Source of the DNA: Candidatus Poribacteria bacterium
GTDB taxonomy: Bacteria; Poribacteria; WGA-4E; GCA-2687025
Direction of reading: 5' to 3'
DNA: 64,000 bases
NCBI GenBank assembly: GCA_026004875.1
Contig: BPJZ01000016.1
Coordinates: forward strand, 1 to 64,000
A program made the position numbers and the translations under genes. Numbering within the stretch: the first letter of the stretch is position 1; every line of letters begins with the position of its first letter. The notes below the pieces were generated by a model that was given only the letters and a program-made list of their open reading frames with translations, was not told where the DNA came from and ran no database searches. Positions 1 through 10,331 of the stretch are shown one piece after another.

Positions 1-2319
1 CGCCGTCGCGGGACGACGGCTCCCGCTCTGGTTAGGATACGCTCAGGCCCTGATCGGAGTCGGGGCGATTGCCCTCCTGCCGGCCTTCAGTGAGGTCTAT
101 ACCCCTTGTTCGGGCGATTGGGATCGGTGGCCGAGCGCTTGTGTTTCTCATCTGCTTTTTGATGATGCTCCCTCCGACCTTCTTCATGGGAGCGACCTTC
201 CCCCTGGTCGCTCAGATCGTTGCCGGTCGGGACGCCCCGGTTCGCGCGCAGCATCGGGGGGCTCTACTCCCTCAACACGCTCGGAGCCATCTTTGGATCG
301 CTGGCTGCCGCCTTTGTGATCATCCCGGCCGTCGGCATCCGAAACGGGGTGCTCCTGACGGCGCTGGTGAACCTGGCCACCGCCCTTTTGGTCCTCCGAA
401 GCGACCCCAGACTAGGGGCCACCGAGCGATGGACCGGCCCGTCGCTGGGTCTGTTGGTGTTACTCCTGGCTTTCTTCTTGTTCCCTAAGACGCAGTTCTT
501 TGTCAAAAGCGCCATCTATCAGGAGCAGTTCGTTCGCTTTGGGGATCGGCCCGAGGTTCTCTTCTACGCTGAGAACGCAGACGCGACCGTGACCGTGCTC
601 CGGGACGGTGACGGCGTCAAGCGGCTTTATTGTGGACACGAACGAGGCGGCAAACGACTCCCGTTGGGACGCCCCTTCTCACCGAGTAATCGCCCACGTG
701 CCGCTCCTGCTGCACCCCAACCCCCAAACGGGGCGTTGGTGGTCGGCTTTGGAATGGGGCGCACCTCCCGGACGATCACCCGGTACGGGGTCGTTGTGGA
801 CGCCGTGGAGATCTCTCCAGGCGTCGTCGAGGCGGCGCGAAGGTTCTTCTCCGACGCGAACGAAGGGGTGCTCGACTCCCCCCTGCTCCGGCTACACATC
901 AACGACGGTCGGAATTTTATCCTGACCACTTCGCACCGGTACGACATGATCTCCACGGGGATCATCCATCCGTTAGTGAGCTCCGGGAGTTCGGCGATCT
1001 ACAGCAAAGACTTCTACGAGCTGTGCCGAGCGATCCTGAGCGAGAACGGCGTCATGAGCCAGTGGGTACCGCTCCACCGTCTTCCGCTGCCCTACTTGAA
1101 GACGATCGTTCGGACGTTCCTTGAGGTCTTTCCGCATACGACCGTTTGGTACAAGTACACACCCGATTTTCTGATCCTGATTGGCACCAAGCATCCGCAG
1201 CAGATCGATATCCAAGACTGGATGCGTCGAACGACCGATCCGACCATCGATGCCGAGTTGGCCAAAGACGATCTGGACACTTGGTCGCTTTTGGATTCGT
1301 TCTTGATGGGCGAGGAGGCAGCGCGCCGCTTTGCGGCAGAAGCTCCGCTCCACACGGACGATCGTCCGATTTTGGAGTTCTTCCGCGGAGAACTTGGCGG
1401 GATCACGACCACTCAGGTGGAGAACATTCGGGCGCTCAAGGAGTTCCGAGAGCCGGTCTTTTCGCGGCTGAGCAACTTTGCCAGCGCTCAGCAACGGCAG
1501 GAGGTGCGTCAGCGTCTGGAGCGGTATTTTGAGGCAACTCAGCATCTGATTGAGGGCCAGATCGCCTTTGCAGCGCTCCAGTACGACTCAGCGCTCCAGC
1601 ACTTCCGGCTCGCGGCGCGCACCAACCCAGAGGATCCGACGATCGGTTATCACCAGGCGGAGACAACTCGGATCGTCCTCGAGGAACAAGCGTCGGCCTT
1701 TTCGGCGCTCATTGACGAGCTTCGAACCCAGCTTCAGGCCAACCCGGACGACGTTCAGACGCTCATCAACCTGGGGCTGGGCCTACCGGAACGCCGGCCA
1801 AGTGGACAGCGCCATTGCTGCCTTTGAGCGTGCGTTGAAGCGGGACCCGGAAAATCTTCAATTGCTGGTGTTATTAGGGGAGACCTACCATCATCGGGGC
1901 CGTCTGGAAGACGCCATCCGCACCTACGAGGCGGCAGAGCGGCTGGCGCCCGGGCAACCGGTGCTGCTGGGCACCCTCGCGGAGCTGTACGAGGAGGCTG
2001 GGCGACTAGAAGACGCCGTTCGGGCTGTGGAGGCGATCCTCCGGCAGAGCCCCGACCTGGCCATCGCCCTGGAGCACGCTGGGCGGCCTGCGGTTAAGCC
2101 AGAACGACCTGGACGGCGCCATTCAGGCCTACCGCGAGGCGCTCCAGCGGAGCCCGGAGCCCTCCCTTGCAGTGAAAGTCTGGACCAACTTTGGCGTTGC
2201 TTACGCCGAGCAGGGGCGGACTCAAGAAGCGATTCACGCCCTTTCGAGAGGCGCTCAAGCTGGACCCGACCGCTGTCGAAGCTCGCCGCAACCTTCAGGC
2301 GCTCGGCGCTCAGCCCTAA
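1..2319 (+). CDS. Spermidine-synthase-like membrane protein with C-terminal TPR repeats (5' partial, frameshifted)
   Basis: The gene enters from the left edge. Hydrophobic segments at about 20-480 resemble the membrane part of fused MFS/spermidine synthase proteins. A Rossmann methyltransferase-like core follows at about 550-1400, with the SAM/polyamine-synthase motif VVGFGMG at about 740-760, an acidic strand end (VDAVEISPG) and HINDGRNF. From about 1540 the protein becomes TPR-like repeats of the type DSAIAAFERALKRDPEN, ending at TAA 2317-2319. Similarity resumes in a new frame near 106, 240, 620, 725, 1790, 2075 and 2245, so seven or so single-base indels are needed. The substrate is unknown; these fused proteins are often not true spermidine synthases. 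It converges on the next gene with a 7-base gap. Confidence 0.75.
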
Positions 2320-2326
2320 AAGGCGC

Positions 2327-3149
2327 TCATTCGGGACTCGCGGCATCGGCGTAAACGGTTAACTGCTTGCCCTGCTCGGCCAGCCGCTTTCGGAGCTCGT
2401 CGATCAACTGCTGGAGCGTCCGTTGGGCCTCAGCAGCGTCTGAGCCGGTCGCCAGGATGTCCACCGGCAGCCAGCCGGGTTGGTCGTTCAGGGCGATGTA
2501 ACCCTTGATGTAGGAGCCCGGATAGGCGGCCATCAGCTCCTGAAACATCGGGGCCACAGCCGACTCGTGGATGTTGATCAGCACACGCTGGCGGGCTGCG
2601 CGAACCTCGTACCGCTCCGAGATCAACGGGACGACGTGCCGCATGAAGACCGCCTCCATTTCGCGCGGCGGACCGGGAAGCGTCACGATCGTCGCCTCGC
2701 CCACCTCGACACAGCAGCAGGGGGCCCATCCGACCGGATTCAGCAGCACGCGGGCCGAAGCGGGCACCGTCGCCATCCGAACAAGGTTCGGGCTAACCTG
2801 CTCGCGAGTGGGAATGTTTCGCCCGGGCCATATAGTCGGTGAGCACTTCCTCATGGACCACTAGCGGGCTGCCCCTGCCACGTCGGCCACCACCTGGTGG
2901 GTCAAGTCGTCCGGCGTCGGACCCAAACCGCCGGAGGTAATCAACAGATCGGTCCCCCCGGTGGATCGAGTCCTCCAGCGCGGCGCGGATCTCAGCGTAG
3001 TCGTCGGTCAACTGAGTGATCCGCCGCACCTTCCCGCCCAGCTGGACGATCTGTTGCGCCATCCAGAAAGAGTTCGTATCTTGAATCTGCCCGTAAACTA
3101 ACTCGGTGCCGATGCTGAACAGTTCGACGATCGGGGCTCGTCGGACCAT
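2327..3149 (-). CDS. CinA-like protein, N-terminal MoaB-like domain only (frameshifted)
   Basis: ATG at 3149 opens with IVELFSIGTELVYGQIQDTN, the CinA/COG1058 signature (GTELL.G...DTN) related to the molybdopterin-binding fold. The downstream part carries ATVPASARVLLNPVGWAPC and VTLPGPPREM, the family's glycine/proline loop. The C-terminal NMN amidohydrolase domain of full-length CinA is absent: only about 270 codons are available. Frameshifts lie between about 2850 and 3010, where the conserved region around LITSGGLGPTPDDLT has to be assembled from two frames. The neighbour across the divergent start is a NadD-like adenylyltransferase, so a pyridine-nucleotide connection is possible but inferred. 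Confidence 0.75.
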
Positions 3150-3162
3150 TGGGATGCTCCTG

Positions 3163-4018
3163 ATGTCTTCTCTTTACCCAACTTTCAAGGATACGGGAGA
3201 GACGGTACCTCAGAAGGCTCAACGCAAGCAACAGGAATCGCAAGGAGTGGGGCGACCACGGACGTTTGGGGGAGAAAGGGACGAGGAGACGCTCCGCGAG
3301 CAGTACCGGGAGCTTTTCGAGACGCTGGACCCCCTCCGGCGAACCGAAGCTAGTTCCTGTCTTTCGCCACCGGAGCGGCACGCCTCGCCCGGCTTGGGAT
3401 ACTGCCAGCCGCGTTCAAAAACCCACCCGACTTGGGCGCACCTGGAGTTGGCCGAGCGGGCGCGAGGACGGTTTCGCCTTGACGAAGTCTGGCTTGAGCT
3501 CTCTCCGCGCCAACGTAGACAAGCCGATCGTTGGAGCGCCGCTGGAAGATCGGGGGATCATGCTTCTGCGCGTCGTCCGGAACCGACCGCCGTTGGGGAT
3601 CGCCTTTGGCTCGCACCCGCGGTTTCTCGAGAAGGCCCTCGCCGTTCGGAGGCTCTTTCCGAACTTGGAGCCTCGGTTCATCGTCGGCTACGATACCCTG
3701 GTGCGCCGTCTTCGACCCGCGTTATTACACCGACCTCGACGCAGAGCTTCGGCGGCTGTTTTCGCTGGCGACCTTTATCTGCGCCAATCGGGGAGAGGGT
3801 GGCCTTTCGGCGGTCCGGGCGCTGCTGGAGCGACCGGAGGTCCGACCGTTCGCCCCACCGGGTCTTTCCGCTTGTCCTTCCGCCGGAGGTCGCCGCTCTC
3901 TCCTCGACGGCGGCTCGGGAGCGAATCGCCCGGGGCGAGCGGCCCGCAGGATGCTGTGCCGCCGGAGGCGCTCGACTATATTCTTCAGCGAGGACTCTAC
4001 CGCTCGGAGATCCAGTGA
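3163..4018 (+). CDS. NadD/NMNAT-like nicotinate-nucleotide adenylyltransferase (frameshifted)
   Basis: Pieces in three frames join into one nucleotidyltransferase. An N-terminal nucleotide-binding loop reads AAFNPPTWAHLELAERAR once a homopolymer indel near 3420 is closed. The middle has FIVGYDTLVRLFDPRYY, and the C-terminal part has LSSTAARERIARGE (the SSTxxR motif of NadD) followed by VPPEALDYILQRGLY. The first catalytic motif is TxxH (TWAH) rather than the HxGH of most bacterial NadD, as in eukaryotic-type NMNAT. The enzyme would adenylylate nicotinate or nicotinamide mononucleotide in NAD synthesis. The start is uncertain: 3163 is the outer ATG, but only 13 bases would separate it from the divergent cinA start, so a downstream start such as GTG 3247 is possible. 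Confidence 0.65.
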
Positions 4019-4053
4019 ACGGCGTGCCCTGCGCGACCACAAAAGGAGGCCTT

Positions 4054-5415
4054 ATGCGAGTCGTGATCATCGGCGCGGGCGAGAATCGGCTTCCACACGG
4101 CTCGGGTGTTGACCGCGGAGCGCCACGACGTGGTCATGATTGACAACTCCGAGGCGGCCATCCAGCGCGTTCAGGAGAACTTGGACGTCCTGGCGCTGCT
4201 GGGGCTGGGCTCCTCCCCCTCGCCTGCTGGCCGAGGCCGGTATTGCCGAAGCCGATCTGCTGATTGCTGTCACCAACTCCGACGAGGTGAACATGATCGC
4301 CTGCCAGATCGCCGCCAAGCACGGCGTGGCCACCAAGGTGGCGCGCGTCTCCTCGCCGGACTACTTCGCCGACATGAGTATCTTTTCGCCGGAGGATGCC
4401 CATATTGACCCTGTGGATCAATCCGGAGTACCTGAGCGCTCAGGAGTTCCTTCGGCTGCTTTCAACTCCGGAGGCGCGGGAGATCGTCGAGTTCGCCCAC
4501 GGAACGCGTTCGGCTGGTGGCCTTTCGCATTCCCGAAAAGAACCCCATCGAGGGACAGAGTCTGAACGTTCTTCGCCAGACGGGAACACTCCCCAGCGTG
4601 CTGTTTACTGCGGTCAAGCGAAGCGACGGACGAACGGTGATCCCTCGGGGACGGGACACTGTACACGCTGGAGATGAAGTGTTCGCCATCGGCAGCGCTG
4701 AAGCAATCGAGCAGTTGATGCAGCTTTTTGGCGTCGTCCCCCAACGGTTGAACCGGGTGATCGTCGCTGGAAGCGGAAGAATCGGTATCTACCTGGCCGA
4801 GGCACTAGAAGAGCGAGGCGTTCAGGTCAGCGTCATTGACCCCAGCATGCGGCGGGCGGAGGTGGCCTCGGCCAAGCTGCGCCGCTCTCGCGTACTTTGC
4901 GGCGACTACCTGGACGAGGAGGTCCTCCAGGAGGCGGGCGTGGAAGAGGCCGACGGGTTTGTCAGCGTCACCGGCGAGGACGAGACGGACATCTTGGCCT
5001 GCGTCGCTGCCAAGCAGCTGGGCGCACGACGGGTGCTCTCCCTGGTCCAGAAGCCGCGTAACCTCCCTCTGTTGGCCTCAATTCCGACCATTGACGGGGC
5101 GGTCAGCCGCCATCTGACTGCCGTCAGCCATATCCTTCGGCTGGTTCGGCGAGGAAAGATCGTCTCGGTCGCTTCGCTGCACGAGATTCAGGCGGAAGTT
5201 TTGGAGCTGCTGGCCGGCGAGCGTTTCCCCAATTACGCGAAAGCCGATCAAGGCGGTGAAGTTCCCTCAAGACGCCCTCATCGGCGCCATCGTCCGGGGC
5301 GATCAAATCCTAGTTCCCTCCGGCTCCGATCAGGTGCTCCCCGGCGATCGAGTGGTTGTCTTTTGTATGCCGGAGGCCATCCCGGCCGTCGAACAACTGT
5401 TCGTCTCCCCCGTGA
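4054..5415 (+). CDS. trkA: Trk potassium uptake protein TrkA (frameshifted)
   Basis: ATG 4054 follows a strong AAAGGAGG at 4042-4049. The protein starts MRVVIIGAGE (Rossmann NAD-binding loop), continues DVVMIDNSEAAIQRV, and has a second Rossmann repeat VIVAGSGRIGIYLAEAL near 4760. This gives the two-RCK layout of TrkA, about 450 residues, each with an RCK-C domain. It would bind nucleotide on the cytoplasmic face and gate TrkH. Frameshifts are needed near 4083, 4213, 4410, 4505 and 5250. The end is placed at TGA 5413-5415, reached if one C in the CCCCC run at about 5407-5411 is extra; trkH then begins 8 bases later, typical of a coupled trkAH pair. Confidence 0.85.
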
Positions 5416-5423
5416 GGTGGTCA

Positions 5424-7120
5424 TGCAGGTCCGATTGGTGCTCTAACACGCTGGGAAATCTCCTGCTGGTGCTGGTGGGGAGCGCTGTGCATTCCCCTGT
5501 TCATCGGCCTAGGCTATCGCTACTGGCAGGGAGAGGGAGACTGGAGCGCCTTTGCCCTCTCGGCGTTGATCACGTTGGCGGTCGGTCTAGGGCTTCGTTA
5601 TCGCTTCCGCGCCGAGGGAGAATTGCGCAGCCGAGAGGGGTTCGCCGTTGTCGCTTTAGGGTGGGCCACGGTGGCCTTCTTTGGGGGGCTTCCTTACTAT
5701 CCTGGGGAACGTCTTCGAGGAGCAGTTTCCCAGCGAACTACACCAACTGATCGCGTCGTACTTTGAGTCGGTCTCCGGGTTCACCACGACCGGGGCCACC
5801 GTCCTCACCGACATTGAGCGGCTGCCGCACGCGACGTTGTTCTGGCGGAGCCTGACCCACTGGCTGGGGGGAATGGGGGATCGTCGTTCTGGCTGTGGCT
5901 ATCCTTCCCCCTGCTTGGGGTCGGGGGGATGCAGCTGTTCCGCGCGGAGGCGCCCGGTCCCCAGACCGATCGGCTCACCCCTCGGATCGCCGAGACGGCT
6001 AAGCTGCTCTGGGGCGTCTACGTCCTCCTTTCCGCCGCCGAAACGATCTTGCTGCTCCTAGGGGGGATGAGCCTCTTTGACGCGCTCTGTCACACCTTTG
6101 GGACGATGGCCACCGGTGGCTTTTCCACCAAAAAACGCCAGCATCGGCCACTACAACAGCGCTTATATCGACGGGGGTGGTCACGCTGTTTATGTTTCTG
6201 GCCGGGACCAACTTCGCCCTTCACTACCGCGCCCTGCGAGGCGACTGGCGGGCCTACCTGCGCGACGAAGAGTTCCGCTTCTACACAGCGCTGTTTTTAG
6301 CCGGAACGGCGGTAGTCGTCTGGAACACCATGACTCGCGGCCCAGAGAAGCCGACGATAACGATCTTCTCCGGCGAAGAGGTCGTCGTTGAGCTCCCGGC
6401 CCAGGATCGGGCCGAAGTCCACGTTGCCGCTGGAGAGCGGACGATCATCGGCCTTCCCGCAGGAAAAGAGAGCCTCATCGAGGTGAACCCAGGAAGCGAA
6501 ACCAAGCTGAACATCGCCATCGGGGAGCGGGTGCACTCCGACGAGCCGGTCTTTCGCTCCTTGGGCCAAGCGATCCGGTACGCGACGTTCCAGGTCGGCT
6601 CTATCCTCACCACAACCGGCTACGGAAACCTACGATTTTGAGCTCTGGCCCTCCTTCTCCCAGGTGTTGTTGGTCTGTCTGATGTTCTTTGGTGGATGTG
6701 CCGGTTCGACCGGCGGCGGAATGAAGCACGTTCGTATTCTGCTGATCATCAAGCACGGCTACGCAGAGATTCGGCGCGCGATTCTCCCACGCAGTGTAAT
6801 CACGCTGCGGATCGGCGAGCAGGTGGTCCCGCCGGAGGTCATGCGCAATATCCTGGGCTTCTTTTCGTTGTTTATCGGCGCGTTCGCTGTGGGAAGTCTG
6901 CTCCTGGCTGCGCTGGGCGTTGATCTGCTCACCTCGGTCACAGCCTCGATCAGCGCACTGGGGAACATCGGCCCCGGCCTGGGAACGGTCGGGGCCCACC
7001 GACAACTACGCTCATCTGCCCCTTCTTGCCAAGGGGATCCTTTCCCTCCTGATGCTCATCGGGCGGCTTGAGGTCTACACGGTGCTGGTGCTGTTTGCGC
7101 CGGAGCTGTGGCGAAAGTAA
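5424..7120 (+). CDS. trkH: Trk potassium transporter TrkH with an extra soluble insertion (frameshifted)
   Basis: ATG 5424 is preceded by GAGGTGG. Selectivity-loop motifs include [39 protein letters not shown] and [20 protein letters not shown], the four pore loops of SKT-family potassium channels, within about 565 residues and a dozen membrane segments. Frameshifts are needed near 5490, 5695, 5875, 6125, 6635 and 6995. Between the segment ending [10 protein letters not shown] and the loop region [14 protein letters not shown] there is an additional stretch of about 65 hydrophilic, beta-prone residues (about 6345-6545: [29 protein letters not shown]), which ordinary TrkH lacks. The gene is followed by a terminator-like hairpin. 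Confidence 0.87.
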
Positions 7121-7144
7121 ACCGGTCCCAAGTCGCCTCTTCCG

Positions 7145-7171
7145 GCCCCGAGCAGCGGGGGCTATTTTCTT
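7145..7171 (+). terminator. Rho-independent terminator after trkH
   Basis: GCCCC (7145-7149) pairs with GGGGC (7158-7162) across an 8-base loop and is followed by TATTTTCTT. It lies 24 bases after the trkH stop and before the next ribosome binding site. Confidence 0.65.
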
Positions 7172-7246
7172 CGGGGAGCTCCGCCCGACTCCCATGGAGT
7201 CAGGTTCTCAGACGCTCCTGATCAAGAAGGGAGGTCTTCAAGGAGA

Positions 7247-8325
7247 ATGGCGCAGGCAACGGTCCGACTGCCGGAGATTGGGAAGATTTCGCCGGAAGCG
7301 TTTGAACACTACATCCGTCCGCGGCTGGGAGCCCGTCGCCCGGACGTGCTGGTTCCCCCTCAAAACGGCGTGGACGTCGGCGTAGTGGACTTGGGAAACG
7401 GAAAGGTGATGGCCCTCAGTACCGATCCGGTCTTCATCGTTCCCGAATACGGCTGGGAGCGGGCCGCCTGGTTTTGCGATCCACATTCTCATGTCGGACA
7501 CTTGCACCAGCGGACTCCCTCCCGCCTATCTTTCGATCGACCTGAACCTACCCCCAACGATGAGCGAAGAGGCCTTGCAGATCGTCTGGGAGACGATTCA
7601 CCGGGAGTGCGAGAAGTACGGCGTGGCCGTTGTGACCGGCCACACGGCCCCGCTATCACGGCTGCGACTACCCGATGGTCGGCGGGGCCACGGTGATCGC
7701 CGTCGGCGACGCGGACGCCTACGTCACGCCGGCAATGGCTCGTGTGGGCGATCTCGTCGTTGTGACAAAAGGCCCAGCCATTGAGGCTTCTGGACTGTTT
7801 GCGGTCACCTTTCCCCATCGGATCGCTCAAGCCTACGGTGCCGAGTTCGCCCCGTCGAGCGGAGGAGCTGTTCTGGCAGATGTCGGTCGTTGAGGACGCG
7901 CGGATTGCGGCGAGCATCGGAGTTCGGGACCAAGGCGTCACCGCCATGCACGATGCGACCGAATGCGGCCTTTGGGGCGGGCTGGTCGAGGTGGCACAAG
8001 CCAGTCGAGTCGGAATGCGGATCGAGCGCGACGCCGTCCCAATCCACCCGGACGCACTGAAAATTTGCGAGCTGTTTGGAATCGATCCGTACTCTTCGAT
8101 CAGCGAAGGCACACTGGTGCTGACCTGTCGACCCCACCGAGTCGAGGCGCTGCTGGAAGCCCTCCGATCGGCGGGAATCACCGCGGCGATCATCGGGGAG
8201 GTGGTTCCCCCCAGAGGAGGGGATCACCCTCCTGGCCGAGGGGGGACCTCAGCCGCTGGAAGCACCCGAGAACCGATCCGTTCTGGAACGCTTTCGCCCA
8301 GGCGCTGGCCGAGGAGCGTCCCTAG
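7247..8325 (+). CDS. AIR synthase-related protein (PurM/HypE/SelD fold; frameshifted)
   Basis: ATG 7247 follows AAGGAG. The product is about 358 residues with the two-lobed PurM fold: an N-terminal ATP-binding half (DVGVVDLGNGKVMALSTDPV, with the phosphate-binding Asp) and a C-terminal half (QGVTAMHDATECGLWGGLVE, the glycine-rich AIRS_C loop, then TLVLTCRPHRVEALLEAL). It is closest in character to the hydrogenase-maturation/archaeal AIRS-like group rather than PurM itself. No hydrogenase or selenium genes lie nearby, so the substrate is unknown. Frameshifts are needed near 7475, 7650, 7850, 8212 and 8268. Confidence 0.75.
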
Positions 8326-8415
8326 GGGCCTTCCGCAATCGGCGCTTTTCTGATACGCTGGGCGACAGGAGACCAAGGCACTCTTGTACCGTCTACATTC
8401 GAGGAGAACCGGCCG

Positions 8416-9448
8416 ATGAGCGAGGTCCCTTTGGGAAGCGGTCGCCGAGCCGAGCGAGCGATTCCCCAAATGCCACTGTTCGACCGTCTGCGAGCTCCAA
8501 AACGGAGACCTACTGGTTGGATACTACGCCGGCGAAGATGAGTCTCGGCCCGATGTGGCCTACGTGATCGCTCGGAAGCGTCCCGGAGAGGAGCGCTTTG
8601 GACCTCTGCAGGTCGTCTCTGACACGCCGAACAAACCAGAAGGCAACGGAATCCTCTTCCAAAACGACCGGGGATGGGTCGTGCTGATCTGGGGAACGAT
8701 GCACGGGACGGTTGGACGGTCCGCCGGGGCCGGGGGTGCGCTGGTCCACTTGCGATCTCAAGCAGATCGTCTCCCAAGACAAACGGCTTCACCTGGTCCG
8801 AACCGGTCTACCTCGATCCGGAGTGGGGGCACGTCGTGCACTCCAAGCCGATCCGCCTTAGCCGACGGGCGGTGGCTCTTTGGAACCGAGTACCTCGATC
8901 GAAGCTCGCGCATCTGGGCCAGCGAAGACGATGGCGACAGCTGGGAAGTCATCGGGAAGGTCCCCGGTCTAGGGAACCAGCACCCCACCCTGATCGAGCG
9001 AAAGGACGGCTCCGTTTTAGCGCTCCTGCGTCCTCGTGGATCGGTGCCCCGCGTCCTCTGGAGCGTCTCACGGGACGGCGGACGTTCCTGGTCGGAGGCG
9101 GAGGCGACCGAACTCCCCTGCCCCTTTGCTGCGATCGACGCGGTGCGCCTGCACGACGGGCGGATTGTCCTGGCCTACAACCACAATCCGGAGCGCCGAA
9201 ACCCGCTTACCCTAGCCGTCAGTGAAGACGAGGGGAAGACCTGGCCGATCCGACGCGATCTGGTGACCGGCGAAGGGGCGTTTCATTATCCCGCCATCAT
9301 CCAGGATCGGCACGGGCGGTTGCACATCACCTTCACGAACAACCGGCGGACGATCGATCACGTCGCGTTGAACGTGGAATGGATCTACGGGGACGGTCCA
9401 GCGCTTCGGCCCTGGTGCGCCACGGAGGCGGTCCGGACCACGGTCTAA
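8416..9448 (+). CDS. Sialidase-like BNR/Asp-box beta-propeller protein (frameshifted)
   Basis: The gene starts at ATG 8416. Three clear Asp-box (S-x-D-x-G-x-x-W) repeats are visible: SEDDGDSWEVIG (about 8925), SRDGGRSWSEA (about 9070) and SEDEGKTWPI (about 9220), within a six-bladed propeller-like protein of about 340 residues. CHCSTVCELQNGDLLVGYY near the start and FHYPAIIQDRHGRLHITFT near the end are typical of bacterial exo-alpha-sialidase homologues. No signal peptide is evident, so it may act in the cytoplasm on imported glycans. True sialidase activity cannot be assumed. Frameshifts occur near 8455, 8720, 8780 and 8865. Confidence 0.8.
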
Positions 9449-9472
9449 GGTAACACGGCGAGGACGGCCACC

Positions 9473-10282
9473 CTATCCGCCAAAAAGGACAGCGTTGAAG
9501 TCGTGCATCCCCACCGGAGCGGTCATCACCCATCGAGCGGCCCGAACGGCCCCCCGCGCGAAGGTCTCGCGACTGTGCGCTCGATGGGTCAGCTCCAGGC
9601 GCTCGCCGTTGCCAAAGAAGAAGACGGTATGATCTCCCACCACGTCCCCACCGCGCAGAGCGTGTACCCCGATCTCCCGACGGGAACGGGCTCCGGTGAT
9701 CCCCTGCCGTCCGTAGACGAGATCGCTTTCCAGGTCGCGATTGAGGGCTTCAGCGACCACCTCGGCCAGTCGGAGGGCCGTTCCGCTGGGGGCGTCCTTT
9801 TTCTGGTTGTGGTGCACCTCGGTGATCTCCACGTCGTACTCGGAGCCAAGGGCGGCGGCCACCAGCGCAACGGCTCGGAGGAGAACGTTCACGCCGATGC
9901 TGTAATTGGGGGCAATTACGCAGGGGATCTGCTGGGCTAAGCGCTCCAGCTCCTGCCGCTGGGCGGCGTCGTAGCCCGTTGTGGCGATCACCATCCGCTT
10001 CCGGTGCTCGACGACGGTGCGCAGATTGGCAAGCGTCGCTTCAGGAAGCGTAAACTCGATAACCACGTCCCCTTGTTCGATCACCGACCCCAAGGAGTCC
10101 ACAACGGGGACGCCGAGCGCGCCGATGCCGGCCAACAGGCCGGCATCCTGACCTAAAAAGGGCATTCCCGGCGCATCCACGGCTCCGACCAGCTGCATAT
10201 CCGGCTGCTCAGCGACCACCCGGGTTACCGTTCGGCCCATCCTTCCCCCGGCGCCGTCAACGATCACACGAATTGGGTCCAT
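9473..10282 (-). CDS. dapB: 4-hydroxy-tetrahydrodipicolinate reductase
   Basis: Intact 269-residue DapB. The NAD(P)-binding loop VDGAGGRMGRTVTRV is at the N-terminus, the substrate and catalytic segment EVHHNQKKDAPSGTALRLAE lies near residue 160, and the family's GERLELTHRAHSRETFARGA near the end. It reduces HTPA in the lysine/diaminopimelate pathway in the cytoplasm. The ATG at 10282 is chosen because the fold begins at MDPIRVIVDGAG; the frame is open about 40 codons further upstream, overlapping the response-regulator gene. No other dap gene is in the window. It is convergent with the sialidase-like gene across 24 bases. Confidence 0.95.
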   Translation of the reverse strand: MDPIRVIVDGAGGRMGRTVTRVVAEQPDMQLVGAVDAPGMPFLGQDAGLLAGIGALGVPVVDSLGSVIEQGDVVIEFTLPEATLANLRTVVEHRKRMVIATTGYDAAQRQELERLAQQIPCVIAPNYSIGVNVLLRAVALVAAALGSEYDVEITEVHHNQKKDAPSGTALRLAEVVAEALNRDLESDLVYGRQGITGARSRREIGVHALRGGDVVGDHTVFFFGNGERLELTHRAHSRETFARGAVRAARWVMTAPVGMHDFNAVLFGG

Positions 10283-10331
10283 CTTCGCGGTGTCCTTATT
10301 GGTTAGCGGGCTATCCTGACGGCTGTTTGGT

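Noticed and set aside
1-9448. Multiple pseudogenes or a decaying region
   Set aside because: Broken genes include likely essential ones and retain complete motifs; breaks are single bases, often at homopolymers. Sequencing or assembly indels explain this better.
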